Assembly: GCA_944319915.1 (NCBI GenBank)
Contig: CALUEY010000038.1
Location: 25,980-89,979 of the forward strand
Origin: an uncultured Prevotella sp.
GTDB taxonomy: Bacteria > Bacteroidota > Bacteroidia > Bacteroidales > Bacteroidaceae
Length of the DNA stretch: 64,000 nucleotides
Direction of reading: 5' to 3'
A program made the translations under genes and the position numbers. Below the pieces are notes generated by a model. That model saw nothing but the letters and a program-made list of their open reading frames with translations, ran no database searches and was not told where the DNA came from. Positions 18,842 to 26,833 of the stretch are shown here, piece by piece (positions within the stretch are counted from its first letter, which is position 1; the number at the start of each line of letters is the position of its first letter).

Positions 18842-19270
18842 ATGAAAACAATGAGATTTATCGGAATGGCTTTATTGGCCGTAGTTTTGTGCGTGAATTT
18901 CGCCGCTTGCTCTGACGATGATGACGATCCAGGACAAAGAAACAATCCTCTGATTGGCACTTGGATTTCAGAGCCATCTACTGTTGACATCCAACACAGT
19001 TATTACAGAATTCTGTTCAATAGTAATGGAACTGCAGTAGGCAGTTTTATGGGTTCAGACGGAGTAGATTATGGTGATGTTTCCTTTAACTACACCTATG
19101 ATGAATCAACCCAAATGCTGTACATGACAGAAACATCAACCGGTGGTTCGGCTATCTATGCGATTAATTCGGTTGATGCTAATGAGCTAAGCGTCACTAT
19201 CAGGAGCAGCGAGGGTACATTTACCGATGATGCGTTTATTTACGTGACACATTGGTATCGTAACAAGTAA
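18842..19270 (+). CDS. Small acidic lipoprotein, lipocalin-like
   Basis: A 142-residue lipoprotein. The signal peptide ends in the lipobox FAAC, and the acylated Cys is followed by SDDDDD, which resembles the acidic export signal that sends Bacteroidetes lipoproteins to the cell surface. The mature part starts LIGTWISEPS and runs as a series of beta strands, the pattern of lipocalin-like DUFs in this phylum (for example DUF5640/lipocalin-type families). No specific ligand can be inferred. It stands alone between two spacers and is closed by a strong terminator. Confidence 0.75.
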   Translation: MKTMRFIGMALLAVVLCVNFAACSDDDDDPGQRNNPLIGTWISEPSTVDIQHSYYRILFNSNGTAVGSFMGSDGVDYGDVSFNYTYDESTQMLYMTETSTGGSAIYAINSVDANELSVTIRSSEGTFTDDAFIYVTHWYRNK

Positions 19271-19292
19271 AACTGTTCTGATACAAAAAGCG

Positions 19293-19327
19293 GGTGGTAC
19301 ATGGGAATGAATGTGTACCACCTTTTT
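19293..19327 (+). terminator. Rho-independent terminator of lipoprotein gene
   Basis: Perfect 9-bp stem GGTGGTACA / TGTACCACC with a 12-nt loop, followed by TTTTT. Confidence 0.85.
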
Positions 19328-19466
19328 CAAATATGTCAACCGAAAATCAGAATAAAAAAGAAATACTTGCCATTGTTTCATGGCAAAAAATCTTTTATCG
19401 TATTAATGTGTGTGGGGGGAGGGGGGAGCAATCTGGTTTTCTGACTGACTTCAAAATAACTCCTAA

Positions 19467-19557
19467 TGGCGGAAGGTGAGGGATTCAAACCCCCGATACC
19501 CAAAGAGGGTATACCGGATTTCGAGTCCAGCGCATTCGATCACTCTGCCAACCTTCC
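19467..19557 (-). tRNA. tRNA-Ser (anticodon CGA)
   Basis: Read on the minus strand, the 5' end GGAAGGT (19557-19551) pairs with ACCTTCC (19477-19471); discriminator G and an encoded CCA finish at 19467. The anticodon stem CTGGA/TCCGG closes the loop CTCGAAA, giving anticodon CGA (reads UCG). A long variable arm, TATACCC...GGGTAT, and GGTTTGAATCC T-arm confirm a class II serine tRNA of 91 nt. Confidence 0.95.
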
Positions 19558-19573
19558 TTTTCAATTGCGAGTG

Positions 19574-19604
19574 CAAAGGTACTACTTATTCTTGAAATAA
19601 CAAA
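19574..19604 (-). promoter_or_regulatory. Promoter of tRNA-Ser
   Basis: On the minus strand TTTG (19601-19604), 19-bp spacer, TACCTTTG (19574-19581). Transcription should start about 13 nt before the tRNA 5' end. Confidence 0.7.
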
Positions 19605-19605
19605 A

Positions 19606-20199
19606 TTATTCGAAGGATAATTTTCTCAATTTTTCTCTTAGTTGATTTGCCAAGGATTTCCGAATGGCAAAACGCATCTCGCACGTATTGTCGTAATTCT
19701 GAGACAATATCTTAGGCGACATTTCCTTGACTATGCGCATGACGGAGTTCATCATGATGTATGGGAAAGAGAATACGACCTCTTCTTCCACCTGCCTTTT
19801 CTCGATATCCGCAGTGCTAATAGCTTCGGCTGCCGCTGTGCGATATGCATTAATCAAACCACTCGTCCCAAGGTTAACCCCGCCATAATATCTCACCACC
19901 ACAATTAAGATGTCTGTGAGGGCGTTACTGTTTATCTGCCCCAATATAGGTTTGCCAGCGGTTCCACTTGGTTCGCCGTCATCGTTTGCTCGATAAGTTT
20001 CACCTGAAGTTCCAAGCATATAAGCATAACATACATGGCGAGCATCAAAATATTTCTTCCTGTAATAGGCCAAAAGCTCCTTTATGTGCTCCACTGTGGT
20101 CACGTGGTGGGAAAAGGCGAGGAATTTACTCCGTTTCTCGGTGTAATATCCCTCGCCTATCCTATTGTCTGATATTGTCAGATATTCGTCAGTCATCAT
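19606..20199 (-). CDS. YigZ/IMPACT family protein
   Basis: A 197-residue member of the UPF0029/YigZ family. The N-terminal IMPACT domain carries the signature DDGEPSGTAGKPIL around residues 75-88 and VVVRYYGGVNLGTSGL after it; the C-terminal DUF1949-like domain completes the protein. Biochemical role is unclear; the fold resembles translation-factor domains, and links to translation regulation have been proposed. The start ATG overlaps the DUF1015 stop (ATGA), so the two are translationally coupled, making it the last gene of the serC-serA-DUF1015 operon. A second in-frame ATG lies one codon later. Confidence 0.88.
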   Translation of the reverse strand: MMTDEYLTISDNRIGEGYYTEKRSKFLAFSHHVTTVEHIKELLAYYRKKYFDARHVCYAYMLGTSGETYRANDDGEPSGTAGKPILGQINSNALTDILIVVVRYYGGVNLGTSGLINAYRTAAAEAISTADIEKRQVEEEVVFSFPYIMMNSVMRIVKEMSPKILSQNYDNTCEMRFAIRKSLANQLREKLRKLSFE

Positions 20200-21443
20200 G
20201 CCAACTTGTGGACAACCAAACCAGAACGCAATTTAGGCTCAAACCATGTAGCTTTTGGAGGCATTATCTTCCCGCTGTCAGCTATGTCCATGATTTGCTT
20301 CATTGACACGGGATACAAGGCCAGCGCTATTTTCATTTCACCGCTGTCCACGCGCCTTTTCAGCTCCTCCAATCCTCTGAGCCCCCCAACAAAGTCGATA
20401 CGCTTGTCGCTCCTCAAGTCCTTTATGCCCAAAAGCTCGTCAAGTATCAGCCTGCTGGATATATCGACATCAAGTACGCCTATTGGATCCAAGTCGTCAT
20501 AATATCCATCCTTGACATTCAAGGCATACCAATTCCCGTCGATATAGAGCGAAAACTCATGCAACTTAGCAGGCTTGTAGCATTCAGTGCCTTTGCATTC
20601 CACAGTAAACTTATTCCTAAGCGCTTCAAGGAATTGTTCAGACGTCATGCCATTCAAATCCTTTACAACTCTGTTGTAATCAAGGATAGTAAGCTGGGAA
20701 GCCGGGAAGCATACGGCCATAAAATAGTTATACTCCTCATTGCCAATATGGTTGGGGTTCTGCTTGGCTTTTTCCGCACCGACAAGAGCTGCTGCGGCAG
20801 ACCGATGGTGGCCATCGGCAATGTAGAGATTTGGAATCTTTGCAAATGCCTCGGTAATAGCGTCGATGTCACTATTGTCACTTATCACCCAGAACTGATG
20901 CCTAAAACCATCTATCGGTGCGATGAAATCGTATTCAGGCTCAGTGGCTGCATAACGCATTATTATGACATCAAGACACTGGTTGTCTGGATATGCAAAG
21001 AACACCGGCTCCATGTTGGCATTGGTTGCGCGCACATGCTTCATGCGGTCTTCTTCCTTATCGCGCCTTGTAAGTTCATGCTTTTTTATAGTTCCATCGA
21101 GATAATCATTCACATACGCTCCAACAACCAAGCCGTACTGAGTCTTTCCGTTCATTGTCTGCGCATATAAATAATAATGCTCTTCTGAATCCTGCACGAG
21201 CCACCCCTTTTCCTGGAACTTGGCAAAATTCTCAGCAGCTTTTTCATACACACGGGGGTCATATTCACTTGTTCCCGGCTCAAAGTCTATCTCGGGCTTG
21301 ATGATGTGGTAAAGACTCATCTCGTTTCCCGCAGCCTCTGCCCTCGCCTCTTCCGAGTCGAGCACATCATAAGGACGCGACTCTATCTTTTCCACCAACT
21401 CTCTTGGTGGTCGTAACCCCTTGAAAGGTTTAACCTTAGCCAT
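20196..21443 (-). CDS. DUF1015 family protein
   Basis: A 415-residue cytosolic protein of the DUF1015 family. It begins KPFKGLRPPRELVEKI and contains the family core LYIADGHHRSAAAALV near residue 215, a His-rich motif that looks like a binding or catalytic site. In many bacteria this family is encoded next to serine-synthesis genes, and in archaea and bacteria related proteins have been linked to free-serine phosphorylation (SerK-like ParB/DUF1015 fold). That link is family knowledge and remains an inference for this copy. The gene lies 6 bp after serA and overlaps the YigZ start by 4 bp. Confidence 0.88.
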   Translation of the reverse strand: MAKVKPFKGLRPPRELVEKIESRPYDVLDSEEARAEAAGNEMSLYHIIKPEIDFEPGTSEYDPRVYEKAAENFAKFQEKGWLVQDSEEHYYLYAQTMNGKTQYGLVVGAYVNDYLDGTIKKHELTRRDKEEDRMKHVRATNANMEPVFFAYPDNQCLDVIIMRYAATEPEYDFIAPIDGFRHQFWVISDNSDIDAITEAFAKIPNLYIADGHHRSAAAALVGAEKAKQNPNHIGNEEYNYFMAVCFPASQLTILDYNRVVKDLNGMTSEQFLEALRNKFTVECKGTECYKPAKLHEFSLYIDGNWYALNVKDGYYDDLDPIGVLDVDISSRLILDELLGIKDLRSDKRIDFVGGLRGLEELKRRVDSGEMKIALALYPVSMKQIMDIADSGKIMPPKATWFEPKLRSGLVVHKLA

Positions 21444-21449
21444 AGTGCA

Positions 21450-22367
21450 TTACTTGTTTACTTGAAACTTAGTGTCGCCCGTGGCAAAGAAGGCATTTAT
21501 CTGCCTTGCGGCCGCAATGCCAGCATTTGTGTTTGCTTCTGCTGTCTGCGCCCCCATTTTCTTAGGAGTGCTGAAATAGCGACCCTCAAACTTCGCGAAC
21601 TCTGCATCTGCATCAGGCTTGATGTCCGTGACATATTTCAAGTCGGCACGCTCAGCCATAAGCTTAAGAATGTCTTGTTCATTGATAACTTCTTTGCGTG
21701 CTGTGTTCACAAGGATGCCCCCCTTGCCCATCTTGCTAACCAAGCCATAGTTGATGCTTTCCTTTGTTTCTGCCGTTGCCGGTATATGGAGTGAAACGAT
21801 ATCGCACATTTCGAAAAGTCCCCCTTGGCAGTCAACTGCTTTTACGCCAGCCTTTTCTATCTCGGCAGCAGGGCAATACGCATCATAAGCATAAACATCC
21901 ATTTCAAAACCCTTGGCTATGCGCGCCACATTGCGCCCAACATTCCCGAAAGCGAGAATGCCAAGTTTCTTTCCGCGCAATTCGGTGCCTGATTTTCCGT
22001 TGTAAAAATTACGGACTGCATATACCAGCAAGCCGAACACTAACTCTGCCACGGCGTTTGAATTTTGCCCGGGCGTATTTTCCACAACAACACCCTTCTG
22101 CTTTGCATATTGTATGTCTATTGAGTCATACCCTGCCCCAGCACGAACAACAATTTTAAGCTGTTTTGCAGCATCGAGAACATCGGCTGTTATCTTGTCT
22201 GAACGCACAATAACAGCATCGGCATCTTTGATGGCGTCAACTAACTGGGATTTATCCGTATACTTTTCAAGCATGGCAAGCTGGTGGCCAGCATTCTCTA
22301 TTTCTTCCCTTATTCCCTTTACAGCCTCGGCTGCAAAGGGTTTTTCTGTAGCAACCAATACCTTCAT
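21450..22367 (-). CDS. serA: D-3-phosphoglycerate dehydrogenase, Lys-type
   Basis: Oxidises 3-phosphoglycerate with NAD to 3-phosphohydroxypyruvate, the first step of serine synthesis. At 305 residues it has only substrate- and NAD-binding domains, with no ACT domain, so no direct serine feedback site. The Rossmann motif is LAFGNVGRNVARIAKGF, with the first Gly of the usual GxGxxG replaced. The active-site Arg is in NTARKEVIN. The usual catalytic His is missing: the matching stretch reads STPKKMGAQTAEAN near residue 267, with Lys in its place, as in the PGDH group shared by Bacteroidetes and Entamoeba. It lies 108 bp after serC, separated by a hairpin. Confidence 0.93.
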   Translation of the reverse strand: MKVLVATEKPFAAEAVKGIREEIENAGHQLAMLEKYTDKSQLVDAIKDADAVIVRSDKITADVLDAAKQLKIVVRAGAGYDSIDIQYAKQKGVVVENTPGQNSNAVAELVFGLLVYAVRNFYNGKSGTELRGKKLGILAFGNVGRNVARIAKGFEMDVYAYDAYCPAAEIEKAGVKAVDCQGGLFEMCDIVSLHIPATAETKESINYGLVSKMGKGGILVNTARKEVINEQDILKLMAERADLKYVTDIKPDADAEFAKFEGRYFSTPKKMGAQTAEANTNAGIAAARQINAFFATGDTKFQVNK

Positions 22368-22400
22368 AGAATCAACGTTTTATTATTTAACATTGGTGAA

Positions 22401-22445
22401 GAGCCACAGCAGAGCTATTTTATTCAGCAAAGCCTGCTGCGGCTC
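22401..22445 (-). terminator. Hairpin between serC and serA
   Basis: Arms GAGCCACAGCAG (22401-22412) and CTGCTGCGGCTC (22434-22445) form a 12-bp stem that pairs fully on the minus-strand RNA (one G-U) but has a mismatch on the plus strand. No U-tract follows, so it may be a partial terminator, a processing site or a stability element inside the operon. Confidence 0.55.
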
Positions 22446-22475
22446 TCATTATCTTTATTAATAACGTCCTTTAGC

Positions 22476-23543
22476 TCAATGATTTGCCTCAAAGTCCTTC
22501 ATGCATTGCACGAGGGCATTGACACCTTCCATGGTCTGGGCATTGTAGCAACTGGCGCGGAATCCGCCCACGCTTCTATGGCCCTTTATACCTACCATGC
22601 CTTGCGATGTGGCATAATCGAGGAAAGACTTTTCAAGGTCTGCATACTCGTCGTTCATTACAAAGCATATATTCATCAGCGACCGGTCTTCTTCATTCAC
22701 TGTGCCGCGGAAGAGCTTGTTGCGATCTATCTCGCCATACAACACCTCTGCACGCTGCTTTGCCAGCTTGTCCATAGCCTCTACACCGCCATTACGCTTA
22801 AGCCAGCGCAGCGTTTCGAGCGCACTGTAAATAGGCACTACGGGCGGAGTGTTGAACATAGACCCCTTTTCTACGTGTGTGCGATAATCGAGCATAGTTG
22901 GAATTTGGCGCGGAGCCTTGCCCAGCTTCTCGTCCTTGACGATTATCAGCGTTACGCCTGCCATGGCCAAATTCTTCTGTGCGCCAGCGTAGATGCAGTC
23001 ATATTTGCTGACATCTACCGGGCGGCTGAATATATCTGACGACATATCGGCAATCAGTGGAACGGGCGCATCGAGTTCGTGGCGAATCTCAGTGCCATAG
23101 ATAGTGTTGTTTGTCGTCACGTGCAGATAGTCAACATCGGTGGGGCAGACCCAGCCTTTGGGAATGTATGTATAGTTGCTTTCAGCTGAAGAGGCCACTT
23201 CAACCACTTCGCCAAAGAGCTTGGCCTCCTTCATGGCCTTCTTGGCCCATGTACCGGTGTTGAGATATGCAGCCTTGCGAATCAAGAAATTATATGGAAC
23301 CATGCAGAACTCCAGCGAAGCACCTCCTCCCAGGAAAATCACCGAATACCCTTCAGGTATCTGTAATAGTTCCTTGATGAGAGACACGGCCTCGTCTACA
23401 ACAGGCTGGAAGTCTTTTGCGCGGTGGCTTATCTCCATGAGCGACAATCCTGAGCCATTGAAATCCAAGCATTGCTTGGCAGTATTCTCAATTACTTCCC
23501 TCGGAAGCATCGACGGACCTGCATTAAAATTGTACTTCTTCAT
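22476..23543 (-). CDS. serC: Phosphoserine aminotransferase
   Basis: Converts 3-phosphohydroxypyruvate and glutamate to phosphoserine and 2-oxoglutarate using PLP; it also serves vitamin B6 synthesis in many bacteria. The 355 residues match the class V aminotransferase length. Landmarks: [14 protein letters not shown] at the start, [14 protein letters not shown] near residue 75, the [11 protein letters not shown] loop, and the PLP Lys in [12 protein letters not shown] near residue 190. The C-terminal [14 protein letters not shown] holds substrate-binding Arg and His. It is the first gene of the serC-serA-DUF1015-YigZ operon and has its own promoter. serB is not in the window. Confidence 0.97.
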   Translation of the reverse strand: MKKYNFNAGPSMLPREVIENTAKQCLDFNGSGLSLMEISHRAKDFQPVVDEAVSLIKELLQIPEGYSVIFLGGGASLEFCMVPYNFLIRKAAYLNTGTWAKKAMKEAKLFGEVVEVASSAESNYTYIPKGWVCPTDVDYLHVTTNNTIYGTEIRHELDAPVPLIADMSSDIFSRPVDVSKYDCIYAGAQKNLAMAGVTLIIVKDEKLGKAPRQIPTMLDYRTHVEKGSMFNTPPVVPIYSALETLRWLKRNGGVEAMDKLAKQRAEVLYGEIDRNKLFRGTVNEEDRSLMNICFVMNDEYADLEKSFLDYATSQGMVGIKGHRSVGGFRASCYNAQTMEGVNALVQCMKDFEANH

Positions 23544-23592
23544 GTTATTGATAGTTTATTTGTTAATAACTCCTTGATTCAGTATCTGTGTG

Positions 23593-23623
23593 CGAAGATA
23601 CACTTTTTATTTCATTCCGCAAA
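23593..23623 (-). promoter_or_regulatory. Promoter of serC operon
   Basis: On the minus strand TTTG (23620-23623), 19-bp spacer, TATCTTCG (23593-23600), one mismatch from the -7 consensus. Predicted leader about 45 nt. Confidence 0.55.
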
Positions 23624-23767
23624 ATTATTTGTAAGGAATGTAGCAAACGATAAGAATTTTGTTTTTTTGTATAACAGGCAACGGCTGCATAATTCAATGC
23701 ACTTGGCAAGTAGGTAAATGATGTTTACAACATGGGGCGATGACATGACATCACAACCTGCATAAAA

Positions 23768-23810
23768 TCCAATACGTGCTGTTTGGCAATGCCAAACAGC
23801 ACGTATTGGA
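23768..23810. repeat. 43-bp perfect palindrome
   Basis: Arms of 21 bp (23768-23788 and 23790-23810) are exact reverse complements around a single A at 23789; the centre reads TTTGGCAATGCCAAA. It overlaps the first two units of repeat array copy 2. It lies 158 bp downstream of the DEAD-box helicase stop on the minus strand, with no T-run beside it. Confidence 0.9.
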
Positions 23811-23859
23811 CGCTGAAACGGCCTATATCGCAACGCAAAATGGCCTATATTGCAAGCTG
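23772..23859. repeat. 22-bp repeat array, copy 2 of 6
   Basis: Four 22-bp units start at 23772, 23794, 23816 and 23838. The last three begin AAAC or AAAT followed by GGCC or GCAC. Units 1 and 2 mirror each other to form the 43-bp palindrome. The array lies upstream of serC; apart from the serC promoter the rest of the 23544-23968 spacer shows nothing else. Confidence 0.8.
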
Positions 23860-23968
23860 CTGTTACACAGGGTTCTACGTAAAAGCAACTGCCTGGTATT
23901 TATATTTTACATTTGTTGGATTTCGCTGAATTATTGGGCATCCTTCATCACAGCCTTAGCAATGGCCG

Positions 23969-25285
23969 TTACCTAATGGTTTCAACAACTGTTTTTATGC
24001 CCTTTATCTTTTCGCCGTTGGCGTTTGCCAGCACCTTCCCCACTTTGCCGCGGCTTACGGCAACGTATGAATAGCGCTCCTTGACGTCAATCCGGCCTAT
24101 ATCGCCATTTGAAAGGCCGCCCACCTTGCACAAAAAACCGACAATGTCACCTTTGCTTATCTTGTCTTTTTTACCCTTACCTATATATAGTGTGGCCATC
24201 AACGGCATGGACGGCATAGGAATCGTATTGGGCAACGAGCATGGCGTGACGGCATCTCCAACAAAATCGGGTACTTGCTCATCTGGCCCAAGCACGAAAT
24301 ACACGCTGCCGGAGGCCTGCCAACGGGCAGTGCGCCCCACCCTATGCACATATGATTCTTTGGTTAATGGCAAGTGATAATGTATTATGTTGCCCACATC
24401 TGGTATGTCAAGGCCGCGTGAAGCAAGGTCGGTGGATACAAGAATGTTGGCGCTGCCGTTGGCAAACATATACAGCGCAGCTTCGCGTTCGGCCTGTTCC
24501 ATGCCACCATGAAACGCGCTTATCTGGAATCCTCGGCCGCGCAAGTACGAGGCCACGCGCTCTACCCCATCGCGATAATTGAGAAACACCATACTGCTCT
24601 GTTCGCCGAGCACACATAGCAAATCGCCAAGGGATTGGAGCTTGTCTTTATCGTTACTGCGGAGGCTTTTCACGCTCAGCCGCGAGGATAGGCTTACCGC
24701 CGAATAATCAACCCTGACGGTTCTCCCGATGTTAACGAAATCAGGTATTTGGTCTGCATCAGTGGCAGAGAGCAGAAAGCGCCTCCTTACACCCAACAGC
24801 CTGCCGAGCAGCCTGGCCATCTCGTTCCTGAATCCCATTTCAAGGCATTTGTCAAACTCGTCAATCACTGCATAGCGGACTGCATGTGGCGACAGGTTGC
24901 CCTTGTCGAAGTGATCGTTTAGTCGCCCTGGGGTTCCAAACACTACCTGTGGATTCACCTGCTTCATCAAACGATGCTCTTCCATGGCCGGCCTGCCTCC
25001 GTAACAGCACAACGAACGGATAGCCACCCCCATGCTGGCCAGCACTTCCTCTGATTGCTTGGCAAGTTCGCGGTTCGGAACGATGACCACGGCCTGCAAG
25101 GCATCGCTTGCCTTATCTATCAGCCCTGCCAGTGGCAGCATATAAGCAAGGGTCTTTCCTGTACCCGTAGGTGAAACCACCACTACGTCACCATTGTTTC
25201 CGGCAATGGCGTGACACGTATCTTGCTGCATTTTGTTGAGCCTGCTGATGCCCAACTTATCCAATATTTGCTGATATAACTCCAT
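23969..25285 (-). CDS. DEAD-box RNA helicase, DbpA-like
   Basis: An ATP-dependent RNA helicase of 438 residues. The Q motif region is RLNKMQQDTCHAI, Walker A is SPTGTGKT near residue 40, motif Ia PNRELAK, motif III SAT, and motif VI HRVGRTAR. The Walker B reads DEFD instead of DEAD; the helicase function usually tolerates this. The C-terminal 75 residues (GDIVGFLCKVGGLSNGDIGR) fit the DbpA RNA-binding domain, which in E. coli DbpA directs the enzyme to helix 92 of 23S rRNA; a ribosome-assembly role is therefore likely. It follows the MBL gene by 8 bp, so the two form an operon. Confidence 0.9.
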   Translation of the reverse strand: MELYQQILDKLGISRLNKMQQDTCHAIAGNNGDVVVVSPTGTGKTLAYMLPLAGLIDKASDALQAVVIVPNRELAKQSEEVLASMGVAIRSLCCYGGRPAMEEHRLMKQVNPQVVFGTPGRLNDHFDKGNLSPHAVRYAVIDEFDKCLEMGFRNEMARLLGRLLGVRRRFLLSATDADQIPDFVNIGRTVRVDYSAVSLSSRLSVKSLRSNDKDKLQSLGDLLCVLGEQSSMVFLNYRDGVERVASYLRGRGFQISAFHGGMEQAEREAALYMFANGSANILVSTDLASRGLDIPDVGNIIHYHLPLTKESYVHRVGRTARWQASGSVYFVLGPDEQVPDFVGDAVTPCSLPNTIPMPSMPLMATLYIGKGKKDKISKGDIVGFLCKVGGLSNGDIGRIDVKERYSYVAVSRGKVGKVLANANGEKIKGIKTVVETIR

Positions 25286-25293
25286 CGCTATAT

Positions 25294-26106
25294 TTATATT
25301 AATGTTTCTAATTCAAATATCCCCGTTGGCATCTTGCGCTTTAGCACTGCCAGCTCTGGCATGGAGCATCTTTCGCCAAGGCTCTCTTGCAGCGCTGTCT
25401 CCACGGTCTTGCGAGCCAATTCGGGGTGATTGTTTTCCTCACTCAGGTGGCAAAGCCACACTCTGCGCAGCTTGCCTGTTGCGTTCTCTGCCAATGCCTT
25501 GGCACAGGAAGCATTGCTCAGATGACCCGAAGAACCGGCAATGCGCTTTTTCAGATAGACGGGATACGGCCCGCTCTCAAGCATTGCCTCGTCATAATTG
25601 GCCTCAATCACAAGATAATTGGCCTCACTTATCATCTCTTTCATCTCGTCCGTAACCGTGCCTACATCTGTCATTATGCAAAAAATCACCCCTTCGCACT
25701 CAATGCGGTAGCCAACATTGTCGGCACTGTCGTGCGGAACGCCAAACGGCGTCACAACAAAGCTGCCCAATGTTATGGGCTGACCTTTCTCTACATAGTG
25801 CTTCCTTTCGCAGCTTACTTTCTTTGATACACAGTAATTGCGCTCAATCCCCGAGTGTACATCGCGTGTAGCATATACAGGGATGTTGAATTCACTGCTC
25901 ATCGCCCCTACTGACTTTATGTGGTCTGCATGGTCGTGGGTAACAATTATATTGTGGATGGAAGACAAACTGAGGCCATACTCCCTAAAATATTTCTTTA
26001 ATGTCCGCAGCCCTAAGCCTACATCAATAACCAAACCGTCTGTACCCGACGATAGATAATAGCAATTGCCACTGCTGCCACTGCCAAAGGATATGAATTT
26101 AAGCAT
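25294..26106 (-). CDS. MBL-fold metallo-hydrolase (YycJ/WalJ-like)
   Basis: A 270-residue metallo-beta-lactamase-fold hydrolase of the YycJ/WalJ group. The N-terminal FGSGSSGNCYYL is the group signature. Metal ligands include THDHADH near residue 55, with further His and Asp in PHDSADN and MTDVGTVTDEM. Relatives are 5'-3' DNA exonucleases or phosphodiesterases, and WalJ has been tied to cell division and DNA repair in Firmicutes; which activity holds here is open. It heads a two-gene operon with the DEAD-box helicase and has a well-matched promoter about 145 nt upstream. Confidence 0.88.
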   Translation of the reverse strand: MLKFISFGSGSSGNCYYLSSGTDGLVIDVGLGLRTLKKYFREYGLSLSSIHNIIVTHDHADHIKSVGAMSSEFNIPVYATRDVHSGIERNYCVSKKVSCERKHYVEKGQPITLGSFVVTPFGVPHDSADNVGYRIECEGVIFCIMTDVGTVTDEMKEMISEANYLVIEANYDEAMLESGPYPVYLKKRIAGSSGHLSNASCAKALAENATGKLRRVWLCHLSEENNHPELARKTVETALQESLGERCSMPELAVLKRKMPTGIFELETLI

Positions 26107-26254
26107 TTCCGTTCAATTTAATATCACGTATGCCAATGTCCATGCATAGGCACGGAGCACAGCGTACTCCTAATGTTTCAGGCAAAAGCATCTTTTCACT
26201 GAAATACCGCAGATGCTGATAGGCCATTGCCAAACGATGGAACATAGCGTAATG

Positions 26255-26286
26255 CAAAGTTACGCAAAATAGGTGTGATGGCCAAA
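26255..26286 (-). promoter_or_regulatory. Promoter of MBL-helicase operon
   Basis: On the minus strand TTTG (26283-26286), 20-bp spacer, TAACTTTG (26255-26262). The predicted 5' leader is about 145 nt, long for this window. Confidence 0.7.
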
Positions 26287-26356
26287 TTAATTTACAAACT
26301 TTCCCTTTTTGATAATTTTCTCCATGGCCATGGCGGCTTGTTCAGTGGAAAAAATG

Positions 26357-26364
26357 TATATTTG
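26357..26364 (+). promoter_or_regulatory. -7 box at the start of 26369 gene
   Basis: TATATTTG, ending 4 bp before the ATG at 26369. If used, transcription begins at or next to the start codon (leaderless mRNA). No good -33 box. Confidence 0.4.
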
Positions 26365-26368
26365 CGCC

Positions 26369-26833
26369 ATGAAATCAATTCCGGGAAACATCATAACATT
26401 GGCATTCTCCATGGCGTTGGCAGCTTTGGCTGCATCATGCGATGGTCTGACGCGCAACGAGACTGAGGAGGTGAAGGGAACGGTCATGGGATTTTCGGAG
26501 GCTTACTTCAATTTTGACCTCAACACTGCAGCTGATTATTGTACGCCTGAAAGCCGAAAATGGATATGCTTCTTGGCATCTAACGTGCAAGAAGCCGATT
26601 TGGAAATCATACGGACTCAGGAGCAGAATGCAACCGTAAAAGTAAAAGACATCAGCTACAGTCCAGACGATTCCACGGGAACGGCCCTGATAGAAGCAAA
26701 AGATTTCCTTATACTCGACACCATAGGCAAGCCTGGCCACATGAAAGACGAGGCTCGTTTCAAGCTCGGCTTCATATTGCATGACGGGAAATGCCTCATC
26801 AAAATGGAAGGCCCACTGCGAAGTGAAAGGTGA
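26369..26833 (+). CDS. Small lipoprotein of unknown function
   Basis: A 154-residue lipoprotein. The ATG at 26369 is chosen because it begins a clean signal peptide (TLAFSMALAALAASC, lipobox LAASC with Cys near residue 23); a longer frame from 26309 would run through the promoter region and hide the signal peptide. The mature part (GFSEAYFNFDLNTAADYC and later VKVKDISY) resembles the NTF2-like/DUF4878 layout of a helix followed by curved strands, but I cannot assign a family with confidence. Its last 35 bp overlap the end of tamL on the other strand. No terminator is visible between the two. Confidence 0.7.
   Translation: MKSIPGNIITLAFSMALAALAASCDGLTRNETEEVKGTVMGFSEAYFNFDLNTAADYCTPESRKWICFLASNVQEADLEIIRTQEQNATVKVKDISYSPDDSTGTALIEAKDFLILDTIGKPGHMKDEARFKLGFILHDGKCLIKMEGPLRSER

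Noticed and set aside
22284-23039. 251-residue plus-strand frame within serA/serC
   Set aside because: Runs across two real genes on the other strand and the hairpin between them.
26309-26368. Longer N-terminus of the 26369 lipoprotein
   Set aside because: It would bury the signal peptide and run through the promoter box.
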